Origin: JAAXGI01 sp965218255
GTDB taxonomy: Bacteria; Gemmatimonadota; Gemmatimonadetes; Longimicrobiales; Gaopeijiaceae
DNA: 64,000 nt
Direction of reading: 5' to 3'
NCBI GenBank assembly: GCA_965218255.1
Contig: CBDCKJ010000001.1
Coordinates: forward strand, 310,001 to 374,000
The notes beneath the pieces were generated by a model. It had not been told where the DNA came from. It did no database searches and worked only from the letters and a program-made list of their open reading frames with translations. Shown piece after piece: positions 36,003 through 43,747 of the stretch. Within the stretch, counting starts at the first letter, position 1. Each line of letters starts with the position of its first letter. The translations under genes and the position numbers were made by a program.

Positions 36003-36866
36003 ATGGCTCGATACGAGAGAGTTCTGAGAGTGCTGACTCCGGCGGTCTTCCTGGCGGTCGCGGGCTGCGGAGGCGGGGATGCGCCGGGCAGCGGCGCGGA
36101 TGGTGGCGGCGCAGCGGCCGCACCGGCCGATATGCCCTTCGACGTCTCGACGGCGGGGAACATCTCCGGGAGTATCACCTTCGAGGGCACGCCGCCCCCG
36201 CCCGAGGTACTCGATATGTCGTCGGAGGCCGACTGCGCAGCGACGTACAGCGGCGATCCTGAGGTCTCGTGGGTGAATGTGAGCGGCGGGGGCCTCGCCG
36301 ATGTCTTCGTCTACATCCGGGAAGGCCTCGAGGGGATGAGCTTCCCCGTGTCGTCCCAGGCGGTCGTCATCGACCAGCAGGGGTGCCAGTACCGGCCCCT
36401 CGTAAGCGGTGTCATGGTGGAGCAGAGCATTACCTTCCGGAACTCGGACGGGCTCCTTCACAATATCAACGCCTCGCCCACGGCGAACCGGCCCTTCAAT
36501 GTGAGCCAGCCCGTCAACATGGACACGGAGCGGGACTTCGTGGCTCCCGAGGTCATGGTCCCGATCCAGTGCGACGTGCACGGGTGGATGGCCGGATACA
36601 TCGGGGTCGTCATTCACCCCTACCACACGGTTTCGAGCGCGGGCGGGAGCTTCGATCTCAGCCAGCTCCCTCCGGGTGAGTACGTGATCGAGGCGTGGCA
36701 CGCCCGCCTCGGCACTCAGGAGCAGACGGTCACCGTCACGACCGGCCAGACGGCCGAGGTCACCTTCAACTTCACCGAAGCGATGCTGTCCTCGGCCGGG
36801 ATGCCAATGGGCGATTCGCACGATCACGGCGCGCACCCGAGCCGGGTCGGGGGAGTAGCCGAATGA
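36003..36866 (+). CDS. Copper-site (cupredoxin-like) lipoprotein
   Basis: 287 residues from the ATG at 36003, best spaced from GGAGGGG; an ATG at 35997 lies nearly on that site. Lipobox VAGC with lipid Cys22. The central region has a plastocyanin-like strand order with a possible type-1 copper set: His153 (GLLHNI), Cys190 and His193 with Met196 (CDVHGWM). A short carboxypeptidase-regulatory-like beta unit follows (GGSFDLSQLPPGEYVIEAWHARLG), then a His-rich tail (DSHDHGAH). As a periplasmic lipoprotein directly before coxB (ATGA overlap), it is a candidate electron donor or copper chaperone for the oxidase. Confidence 0.82.
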   Translation: MARYERVLRVLTPAVFLAVAGCGGGDAPGSGADGGGAAAAPADMPFDVSTAGNISGSITFEGTPPPPEVLDMSSEADCAATYSGDPEVSWVNVSGGGLADVFVYIREGLEGMSFPVSSQAVVIDQQGCQYRPLVSGVMVEQSITFRNSDGLLHNINASPTANRPFNVSQPVNMDTERDFVAPEVMVPIQCDVHGWMAGYIGVVIHPYHTVSSAGGSFDLSQLPPGEYVIEAWHARLGTQEQTVTVTTGQTAEVTFNFTEAMLSSAGMPMGDSHDHGAHPSRVGGVAE

Positions 36867-37660
36867 ACTGGCTCCTGCCGCCGACCTACTCGACATTCGG
36901 GCCGGACATCGACCGGATGTATTACATCATTCTGGTGATCACCGGGGTGATCTTCGTCGTGACGGAGTTCCTACTCGTCTACTTTCTGATCAAGTACCGG
37001 GCGCGAGACGGCCACAAGGCCGAGTATATCGAGGGGAGCATGAAGGCCGAGATCATCTGGACCGCGGTGCCCGCGGTGATCGTCGTCGCCATGGGCCTCA
37101 TGAGCGCGGGCCTCTGGGCCGATATCAAGGATCCGTCGAGGATCCCCCCGGGGAGCTACGAGCTGATCCTTCACGGTCGCCAGTTCGAGTGGGAGGCTAC
37201 CTATGCGGGAGCGGACGGCGTACTCGAGACGGCGGATGACCACACGCTCCTGAACCAGATCAACGTGCCCGTGAACCGGCCGATTACCGTACATCTGCGG
37301 GCGGAGGACGTCCTCCACTCGTTCTTCCTGCCCGACATGCGCGTGAAGCAGGATGCCGTCCCGGGGATGTCGATCCCGGTCTGGTTCGAGGCGACGGCAC
37401 CGGGCGAGTACACGATCGGGTGCGCAGAGCTCTGCGGGCTCGGACACTACACGATGGACGGGCTCCTCGTCGTGCAGACGGAGTCCGAGTTCGAGCAGTG
37501 GGAGAGCCAGGAACAGGTCGCTGCGCTTGAGCGCGCTTCGCCCCTCGCCGGGGCGACGGCTGCGCTCCCGGACGGCGGCGGCGAGACGGCCGCACCCTCC
37601 AACCCGGCGGCGCAGCTAGGGCATAGACACGGGCCGGCTGGCGGGGCGACAGAGCAATAA
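36863..37660 (+). CDS. coxB: Cytochrome c oxidase subunit II
   Basis: 265 residues. Two N-terminal membrane helices (about 20-44 and 63-84) carry a periplasmic cupredoxin domain with all CuA ligands: His152 (VLHSFFLPD), and Cys187, Glu189, Cys191, His195 and Met198 in CAELCGLGHYTM. The aromatic patch is reduced to GRQFEWEATY. There is no fused cytochrome c domain, so it takes electrons from separate cytochromes or the cupredoxin lipoprotein. The C-terminal tail (about 215-265) is low-complexity. It overlaps the upstream lipoprotein gene by four bases. Confidence 0.95.
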   Translation: MNWLLPPTYSTFGPDIDRMYYIILVITGVIFVVTEFLLVYFLIKYRARDGHKAEYIEGSMKAEIIWTAVPAVIVVAMGLMSAGLWADIKDPSRIPPGSYELILHGRQFEWEATYAGADGVLETADDHTLLNQINVPVNRPITVHLRAEDVLHSFFLPDMRVKQDAVPGMSIPVWFEATAPGEYTIGCAELCGLGHYTMDGLLVVQTESEFEQWESQEQVAALERASPLAGATAALPDGGGETAAPSNPAAQLGHRHGPAGGATEQ

Positions 37661-37708
37661 TGGTCCCAGCAGGGGTTCGTCCCCATAACCCATGAAGGGT
37701 GTAAGCAG

Positions 37709-39490
37709 ATGAGTGTAAGCGCACCGACAACGGACTTTGATCTGCAGCCGTTTGCTGGAGAGCATCACGAGGAGATGCCGTTCATCCGGAAGTATATCTT
37801 CTCGACAGATCACAAGGTTATCGCGCGACAGTTCCTCTTTCTGAGCCTCTTCTTCCTCGTCGTAGGGGGGCTCCTCGCAGCGATAATTCGATGGCAGCTG
37901 GGATTCCCAGGGCAGCCGATGCCGGGTGGCGGAGTTCTCCCCGACACGATGGCCCCCGGGGGAATCATACTTCCCGAATTCTATAACTCGCTGGTGACGA
38001 TGCACGCGACGTTCATGATCTTCTTTGCGATCATGCCGCTCCTCGTCGGAGTCTTCGGGAACCTTCTCATCCCGCTGCAGGTCGGGGCCCCCGACATGGC
38101 CTTCCCGAGGCTCAATATGGCCTCCTTCTGGCTGGCCGTTCCCGCGGGAGTGCTGATGCTCGCGAGCTTCGCGGCTGAAGGGGGCGCATCCGGGTCCGGT
38201 TGGACCGCCTACGCCCCACTCTCCAGTTCCGGGGACTGGACGGGCGTGTATCTGGGACAGCAGCTCTGGCTCGTCTCCCTCTTCATCCTCGGGTTCTCGT
38301 CGATCGCAGGCGCGGTGAACTACATCACGACGGTGATAAACATGAGGGCGCCGGGGCTGACCTGGTTCCGGATTCCGCTAGCGACGTGGGCGCTCTTCAT
38401 CACCTCGTGGCTGATCCTCCTCGCGATGCCGATCCTGGCCGGCGCCCTGATCATGCTCCTCTTCGATCAGACGATCGGAACGGCATTCTTCCGTCCGGAA
38501 GTCGGGGGCGAGCCGCTCCTCTGGCAGCACCTCTTCTGGTACTTCGGGCACCCGGAGGTCTACATCCTGATCGTGCCGGCGATGGGGATCACGTCGGAGG
38601 TGATCGCGAACGGCTCACGGAAGCCGGTCTTCGGCTACCACTCGATGGTGCTCGCGATCTGCGGGATCGCATTCCTCGGATGGATCGTCTGGGGGCACCA
38701 CATGTTCATGAGCGGGATGAACCCGATGCTCGGGACGACCTTCATGGTCACTACGATGCTCATCGCGGTGCCCTCCGCCATCAAGGTGTTCAACTGGCTC
38801 GGGACGATGTGGAAGGGAAACATCCACTTCCACACCCCCTTCCTGCACGGCGCCGCCTTCGTCTCCCTCTTCATCATCGGGGGGCTCTCCGGGATCTTCA
38901 TGGCGGTGACCCCGGTCGACATCCAGATCCACGACACGTACTTCATCGTCGCACATATCCACTACGTGCTCTTCGGGGGAAGCCTCTTCGCCATCTTCGC
39001 CGGGATCACCTTCTGGTATCCCAAGTTCTTCGGACGGCTGATGAACGAGTTCTGGGGGAAGGTGCACTTCGGACTCACCTTCGTCCTGTATAACGTGGTC
39101 TTCTTCCCGATGCACTCGCTCGGCGTCCAGGGGATGATGCGGCGGCTCTACGATCCGTACCAGTACGATTTCCTCGCCGACATGCTCCCGCTCAACCGCT
39201 TCATCTCGATCGCACTCTTCGGCCTCGTCGTGGTTCAGGCCATCTTCGCACTCAACTTCATCCTCTCGCTCCGGAGCGAGAAGGTGGGACCGAACCCGTG
39301 GAAGGCGAACTCTCTCGAGTGGGCGAGTCCCTCGCCACCGCCGCACGGGAACTTCCAGCATATGCCGGTCGTGTACCGGGGGCCGTACGAGTACAGCCTG
39401 CCGGGGGCCGAGGAGGACTACATCCTCCAGACGGAGCCCGACAAGATGGCCGGAGGCGCTGAACGTCCACTCGAACCCGCGACTCACTAG
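37709..39490 (+). CDS. coxA: Cytochrome c oxidase subunit I (heme-copper oxidase)
   Basis: 593 residues, 12 core helices. Heme ligand His99 (TMHATFMIF), the CuB His281 with cross-linked Tyr285 (HPEVY), His330-His331 (GHHMF), Lys360 of the K channel region (AIKVFNW) and the heme pair His416/His418 (AHIHY) are all present, so this is a complete A-type oxidase. It begins with a short cytosolic stretch before FIRKYIFSTDHK. It reduces O2 to water and pumps protons. The coxB-coxA-coxC-coxD order is standard. Confidence 0.97.
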   Translation: MSVSAPTTDFDLQPFAGEHHEEMPFIRKYIFSTDHKVIARQFLFLSLFFLVVGGLLAAIIRWQLGFPGQPMPGGGVLPDTMAPGGIILPEFYNSLVTMHATFMIFFAIMPLLVGVFGNLLIPLQVGAPDMAFPRLNMASFWLAVPAGVLMLASFAAEGGASGSGWTAYAPLSSSGDWTGVYLGQQLWLVSLFILGFSSIAGAVNYITTVINMRAPGLTWFRIPLATWALFITSWLILLAMPILAGALIMLLFDQTIGTAFFRPEVGGEPLLWQHLFWYFGHPEVYILIVPAMGITSEVIANGSRKPVFGYHSMVLAICGIAFLGWIVWGHHMFMSGMNPMLGTTFMVTTMLIAVPSAIKVFNWLGTMWKGNIHFHTPFLHGAAFVSLFIIGGLSGIFMAVTPVDIQIHDTYFIVAHIHYVLFGGSLFAIFAGITFWYPKFFGRLMNEFWGKVHFGLTFVLYNVVFFPMHSLGVQGMMRRLYDPYQYDFLADMLPLNRFISIALFGLVVVQAIFALNFILSLRSEKVGPNPWKANSLEWASPSPPPHGNFQHMPVVYRGPYEYSLPGAEEDYILQTEPDKMAGGAERPLEPATH

Positions 39491-39502
39491 GGGGTCAGGC
39501 AG

Positions 39503-40138
39503 ATGGAGAGTCATGCAGCAGCGGCCGAGCTCCCGGGGCGTCGGCCAGAAATTGCCCTGGAGGATGTCTATACCAAGAAGCTCGGGATGTGGATATTCCT
39601 CCTCTCCGAGGTGATGTTCTTCACTTCGTTGATCGGGGCCTACGTCATCCTGCGGTTCGCCAACCCGGAGCACTTCGCGCAGCCGGGCGAGGTCCTGAAT
39701 GTCCCGCTCACCGCGATCAATACCTTCGTCCTCATCTGTTCGTCCGTCTCGATGGTAAAGGCGTTTGCGGCCTTGCAGAACGGGGATCAGAAAGGTCTGC
39801 AGCAGTGGCTTCTGGTCACGATCGTGCTCGGTGCGAGCTTCGTGGGCGTGCAGGGTTATGAGTACTTCCAGCTTGCGGTGCACGAGGGGTTCGTCCCCGC
39901 TAGCGAGAGCTACGCCGCGGAGGGCGGACCCCTATACGGATCCACCTTCTACGTGATGACCGGATTTCACGGCACGCACGTCACGCTCGGCGTGTTCGCC
40001 CTCATATTCGTCCTGATGCGGGCGAGAAAGGGAGCGTACACTCCGCAGAACCTGGGCGGGGTCGAGATCATCGGCCTGTACTGGCACTTCGTGGACCTTG
40101 TATGGATCGTGCTCTTCACGATCGTATATCTCATTTGA
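39503..40138 (+). CDS. coxC: Cytochrome c oxidase subunit III
   Basis: 211 residues with five or more membrane segments, matching the shorter bacterial subunit III: KLGMWIFLLSEVMFFTSLIGAYVILR, MTGFHGTHVTLGVFAL and WHFVDLVWIVLFTIVYLI. It follows coxA by 12 bases. Subunit III stabilises the proton-pumping core. Confidence 0.94.
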   Translation: MESHAAAAELPGRRPEIALEDVYTKKLGMWIFLLSEVMFFTSLIGAYVILRFANPEHFAQPGEVLNVPLTAINTFVLICSSVSMVKAFAALQNGDQKGLQQWLLVTIVLGASFVGVQGYEYFQLAVHEGFVPASESYAAEGGPLYGSTFYVMTGFHGTHVTLGVFALIFVLMRARKGAYTPQNLGGVEIIGLYWHFVDLVWIVLFTIVYLI

Positions 40139-40150
40139 GGGGAGACGGCA

Positions 40151-40420
40151 ATGAGCATCGATGAGCACACCCACCCCCCGTACATGAAGATTTGGGGCGT
40201 TCTGGCGGTCCTGATGTTCGGCAAGGTGCTGGTGGGCCTCTCGGGTCTGCCGAAGGCGGTCGCGGTCTCGATCTTGATCGTGATCTCCTTCCTGAGTGCC
40301 GCCCTGGTGGCGCTCTACTACATGCACCTGCGCTTCGAGACGAAGCGTCTCTGGCTGTTGGCCTTCCTGCCCTTCCCGCTTGTGGCGATCCTGATCCTCA
40401 CGGTGATCCAGGAGTGGTGA
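40151..40420 (+). CDS. coxD: Cytochrome c oxidase subunit IV family protein
   Basis: 89 residues with three hydrophobic helices. The YMHLRFETKRLW stretch after the second helix is characteristic of the bacterial oxidase subunit IV (COX4_pro-like) family. It is the last gene before the terminator at 40454-40489, completing the oxidase operon. Confidence 0.88.
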   Translation: MSIDEHTHPPYMKIWGVLAVLMFGKVLVGLSGLPKAVAVSILIVISFLSAALVALYYMHLRFETKRLWLLAFLPFPLVAILILTVIQEW

Positions 40421-40453
40421 CGGGACGTTTCCATCCCGGGATCCGCTGAGCGG

Positions 40454-40489
40454 GCGGACGCGAGACTCCGTCGGGAGTCTCGCGTCCGC
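40454..40489 (+). terminator. Strong hairpin terminator of the oxidase operon
   Basis: A perfect 16-bp inverted repeat (40454-40469 pairing with 40474-40489) with the loop GTCG, 34 bases after the coxD stop. No long T-run follows, so it may attenuate rather than end transcription, because a small gene begins 20 bases later. Confidence 0.75.
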
Positions 40490-40508
40490 AGCGTAGACAG
40501 GTGAGTCC

Positions 40509-40670
40509 ATGGGCCCCAATGAACCGCTGACGCTCGGGATGTTCTGGGGCGGACTGCTCGTGGCAGCCGTTCCCATCTTGTTCACGCTCGGGGTCTGTGC
40601 GTACGTCCTCTGGCGCTATCGGATCGCCCGATCCGAGGGATCCTCGAAGAAGTCGGGATCGAGTAGGTAG
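40509..40670 (+). CDS. Small single-helix membrane protein
   Basis: 53 residues, one transmembrane helix (about 13-36, GGLLVAAVPILFTLGVCAYVLW) followed by a basic, Ser-rich cytosolic tail (SSKKSGSSR). It begins just after the cox terminator. Single-helix subunits are common in oxidase operons, so it may be an accessory oxidase subunit, but no family is recognised. There is no strong ribosome site; GTGAGTCC precedes the ATG. Confidence 0.6.
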   Translation: MGPNEPLTLGMFWGGLLVAAVPILFTLGVCAYVLWRYRIARSEGSSKKSGSSR

Positions 40671-41595
40671 CGCGGCACCCCTCGTTCAGGGTGTAGTGCT
40701 CAATGCTGAGGCCGGATCCGGGGGACGATCCCGACGGCGTTCGCATGCAGCCTCAACGTGACCCCGACGCGGGTGAGCCGAACGGGAGGCCGGTGTGGGC
40801 CGCGAGGTTCTGGCGGCCAGGGGCAGCATGCCGCCTCCCGGACCGGCTGGCCACATGCACGCATTCGCGGACCCAGCACCGGCCCTGCACCTGCCGCAGC
40901 GTCTACGCTCTAGGGAGGGTACGTTGTCGACGTCGGCGAGACGGACTTCGTTGCGCGCCTGTTGGACGTGACAGCCGGCGCCACGTGTGAAGAGGATGAA
41001 GCCGTCGATTCCCCGCGTCGAACGATCAAACCGTGACGACGCAATGGTGCGTGCCGGAAGCATCTCCTGCTGGGTAGTCGGTCGTCGGCGGTCTCCGGCT
41101 GGAACGAAGAAGCGCGGGTCCCACTTCGTGTTCCGCGACCGCCCGCCCGTCACCGGTGACGACCTGGTGGACGCTGAAGTCTGGGCATGTGCGAGGGCTC
41201 GATCGCTCAATCCGTGACCGAAGCCTGGGCACTCCTGGGGGCGGACACACCGCCAACCGCCAAGAGGTCGAGCGGCATGCACTGGACGGCTGAATCACGA
41301 GTCGCCATGCTGCCGGTCAGCGGTCAGCTTCCGCAATTTCGGTCTCTGCAAGCGACTCGGTGACTCCCTCACCGATGTCATGGGGGATATGGAAGGGCCA
41401 CACGCTCCCGACCGCGGCGCGGGACGCCTCCTCGACTCCGTCGCAGCAAGGGAAGGACCGGTGATGGAATACTCTCCGAGCCTCGGGGGACGCCCCGCTC
41501 CGGACCCTATGCTGCCGCGCCCCAGTTGGTCCCGGACAGTGTCTCGGATGCGTTGGCCGGATGGAGTGAACGCGAGTTCTCCGGACCTCAGGCGT
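40671..41595. other. Convergent intergenic region, no supported gene
   Basis: About 925 bases between the + strand oxidase operon and the minus-strand BioY pair. Several open frames of up to 200 codons exist, but none has motifs or a credible start context. One + stretch near 40920-41030 reads VVDVGETDFVARLLDV and could be a decayed coding fragment. Confidence 0.45.
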
Positions 41596-41820
41596 TTATC
41601 GTTCCTCCCCATCCCCCGGACGATACCCGAGGAAGCGGTTCAACCTGGACAGGTAGTAGATGAGCCCGATACCGAGGAGAATGAAGACAATCGCGATTAC
41701 GGGAACGCCGCTCCCCCCGTCGCTCCGGCGGGCGGCCACTTCCCACGCGCCATAGCCGAAGCAGAAGACGATGGCGGCGGAGATCAGGCCCCGATGAAAG
41801 GGGATGAGAGACATGCCCAT
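41596..41820 (-). CDS. Small two-helix membrane protein
   Basis: 74 residues with two hydrophobic segments (about 9-28 and 39-58) and a charged tail. It begins nine bases after the bioY stop, so it is co-transcribed. No family recognised. Confidence 0.62.
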   Translation of the reverse strand: MGMSLIPFHRGLISAAIVFCFGYGAWEVAARRSDGGSGVPVIAIVFILLGIGLIYYLSRLNRFLGYRPGDGEER

Positions 41821-41829
41821 TCGATCGAC

Positions 41830-42435
41830 TCAGTGTTCCGGGTTTCCGGCGAAGCGACGGGCCGACCCCACCGCCTTCCACGCCGCCGGCAGGAGCACCG
41901 TCGCGAGCGCAGCCTTGAGCAGATCGCCGAGAACAAACGGCAGGAGCCCGGTTTCCACGACCCGGCCTGGACCCACGAACAGGGCGAGCCACGGGAGCGC
42001 CACCGCGTATATCGAGATGTTCCCGGCCACCATCGCGAGGAAGGCGGTGGAGGGGGCGCGGTCCCACTGCTTCTCGGCGAGCCTCCCTACGACCCAGGCG
42101 GCAAGCGGTGCGCTCCACAGGTAACCGGCGGTAGGGCCCAGGAGCCGGGCAGGCCCCGATCCGCCTCCTGCAAAGACAGGTAGGCCCGCGGCACCCTCGA
42201 GGAGGTACAGAGCGAGTGCAAGCGCGCCCCTCCGGCTACCGAGCGTTGCACCGACCAGAAGGACCCCGAGAGTAAGCCCGGTTACGGGTACGGGCGTGAA
42301 GGGGAGAACGTAGGCAAGGCGTGCGAGGGCTGCTACCGTGAGACTGCCGACCAGGACGTGAATTGCCGAGGCCGCCCACGAGAGCGACCGGTCCGGGATG
42401 TGCCCGGGAGCGAGTGCATCTGCCAGTGTCGTCAA
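41830..42435 (-). CDS. bioY: BioY-family biotin transporter
   Basis: 201 residues, six membrane segments. Family signatures are LPFTPVPVTGLTLGVLLVGATLGSRRGALALALYLLEGAAGLPVFAGG and GPTAGYLWSAPLAAWVVG. BioY is the substrate-binding (S) unit for biotin, acting alone or with an ECF module; no ECF ATPase is nearby. It starts at a TTG at 42435, preceded by a strong repeated AGGAGG. Biotin scavenging would fit an organism without a full biotin pathway, but that cannot be tested here. Confidence 0.9.
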   Translation of the reverse strand: MTTLADALAPGHIPDRSLSWAASAIHVLVGSLTVAALARLAYVLPFTPVPVTGLTLGVLLVGATLGSRRGALALALYLLEGAAGLPVFAGGGSGPARLLGPTAGYLWSAPLAAWVVGRLAEKQWDRAPSTAFLAMVAGNISIYAVALPWLALFVGPGRVVETGLLPFVLGDLLKAALATVLLPAAWKAVGSARRFAGNPEH

Positions 42436-42563
42436 CTTCCTCCTGCCTCCTCAGTAGAAAGAAGAGCCCGGACCATCGGTCGCCCGGTCTACCCTATGGA
42501 CACGGGCGACCAGTGACAAGGGGACAAGTACCCGGAAGGGTTCGGTCGCACAGGGATGTACTG

Positions 42564-43697
42564 CTAGCGCGCGGGAAACCCCGCCCCGGCGAGAGCCTCC
42601 GCGATGCGAGATGCCAATCCCGAGTTGTCTTGAGCGATCTGGTCCAACCGGGCGCGCAGCCGGTCCTGCTCGACATCTGTGAGGCGCTGGCCGGCGGCGA
42701 GCACCTGGTCCACCGCAGTGAGGCAGTCCTCCTCGTAGACGACGTTCCCGCACGCTGCGTTCAGCTCCGCGAACGCAGCCGCCATCTCCCCGGCCACGTT
42801 GCCACCTCCCCGGAAACGCTCATGAGCCGCCTGGATTTCCGCGTCCGCGCCGCGCCGGATGTTGGCCGCCTCCGTACCGCCCTGGAAGCAGGTGAACTCG
42901 GGCCGTAGCCCCATCCAGCGAAGCGGCCCGCAGACGACCTTCCCCGCTTCGAGTGCGGCGCCGGCCACTGCATCCACGAGCATCTCATACTCCGGGTCCC
43001 CCTCGGAGTAGCCGGAGAAGTTCCCAAGATCGCCGGAGGCGGCGAAGAGTCCGTCGACGCCGGGGACGCGCGCGATCTCCGCTGCATTGCGGACCCCCTC
43101 GAGCGTCTCGATCATCAGGATGAGGACCACGTTCTCATTCCAGGTGGCCCGGTATCCCCCCGGGACCTGTCCCCACATCTCCGACCCGAAGGCCTGCCCC
43201 CCGCCATTGCTCCGCCGCCCCATGGGGGGGAAGTACGTCCACTCGACGGCTCTCCTTGCCTCTTCCACGCTGTCGACCGTCGGGATGATCACGACAAGCG
43301 CTCCCATGTCCGTCGGCTTCTGCACGTTCTCCTCCTCCTCGTGCGGAATCCGAACACCGGGCACCGCCTCTCCCGGGCAGGTGGCCCACATGCGCGACAC
43401 CTGTTCCCAGCTGATCGCCTCGTGCTGCATCTCGATCCAGGTGAAATCGTAGCCGGCATTCGCCGTGGCGCAGTAGGTCCGGGCGTCCGTCGCGCGAATC
43501 GTGCCCCCGATGACAGGCTCTCCGCTCCGGATCTTCTGCATGACCGGATTCCAGATCGGGACCTCCCCGTCGACATCGAACCGGGAGCCATACTCCCACG
43601 CGTCGGGATCGAGGCCCGCCCCAGCCTGAGCGTGAAGGAGAGATGCACCGAAGCTCGGCGTGGCGCCGAGGAGCACCACTGCAATCAGTCTTCTCAT
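42564..43697 (-). CDS. Exported HpcH/HpaI-type aldolase/citrate lyase family protein
   Basis: 377 residues. The signal peptide (VVLLGATPSFGASLLHAQ) is unusual for this normally cytosolic class II aldolase family. The TIM-barrel landmarks are WIEMQHEAISWEQVSRMW, PGVRIPHEEE, ALVVIIPTVDSVEEARRAVEWTYFPPMGRRS, VLILMIETLEGVRNAAEIARVPGVDGLFAASGDLG. The metal-binding Glu in MIETLEG and the Asp in ASGDLG are present. Expected chemistry is reversible cleavage of a hydroxyacid to pyruvate plus an aldehyde, here in the periplasm. GAGGAG precedes the ATG; the amidase gene ends 50 bases upstream on the same strand. Confidence 0.87.
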   Translation of the reverse strand: MRRLIAVVLLGATPSFGASLLHAQAGAGLDPDAWEYGSRFDVDGEVPIWNPVMQKIRSGEPVIGGTIRATDARTYCATANAGYDFTWIEMQHEAISWEQVSRMWATCPGEAVPGVRIPHEEEENVQKPTDMGALVVIIPTVDSVEEARRAVEWTYFPPMGRRSNGGGQAFGSEMWGQVPGGYRATWNENVVLILMIETLEGVRNAAEIARVPGVDGLFAASGDLGNFSGYSEGDPEYEMLVDAVAGAALEAGKVVCGPLRWMGLRPEFTCFQGGTEAANIRRGADAEIQAAHERFRGGGNVAGEMAAAFAELNAACGNVVYEEDCLTAVDQVLAAGQRLTDVEQDRLRARLDQIAQDNSGLASRIAEALAGAGFPAR

Positions 43698-43747
43698 GTC
43701 GCTACTCCTCGTGTTGAACTCTCCGTTCCGGGGTGGGGGTGCCCGCC

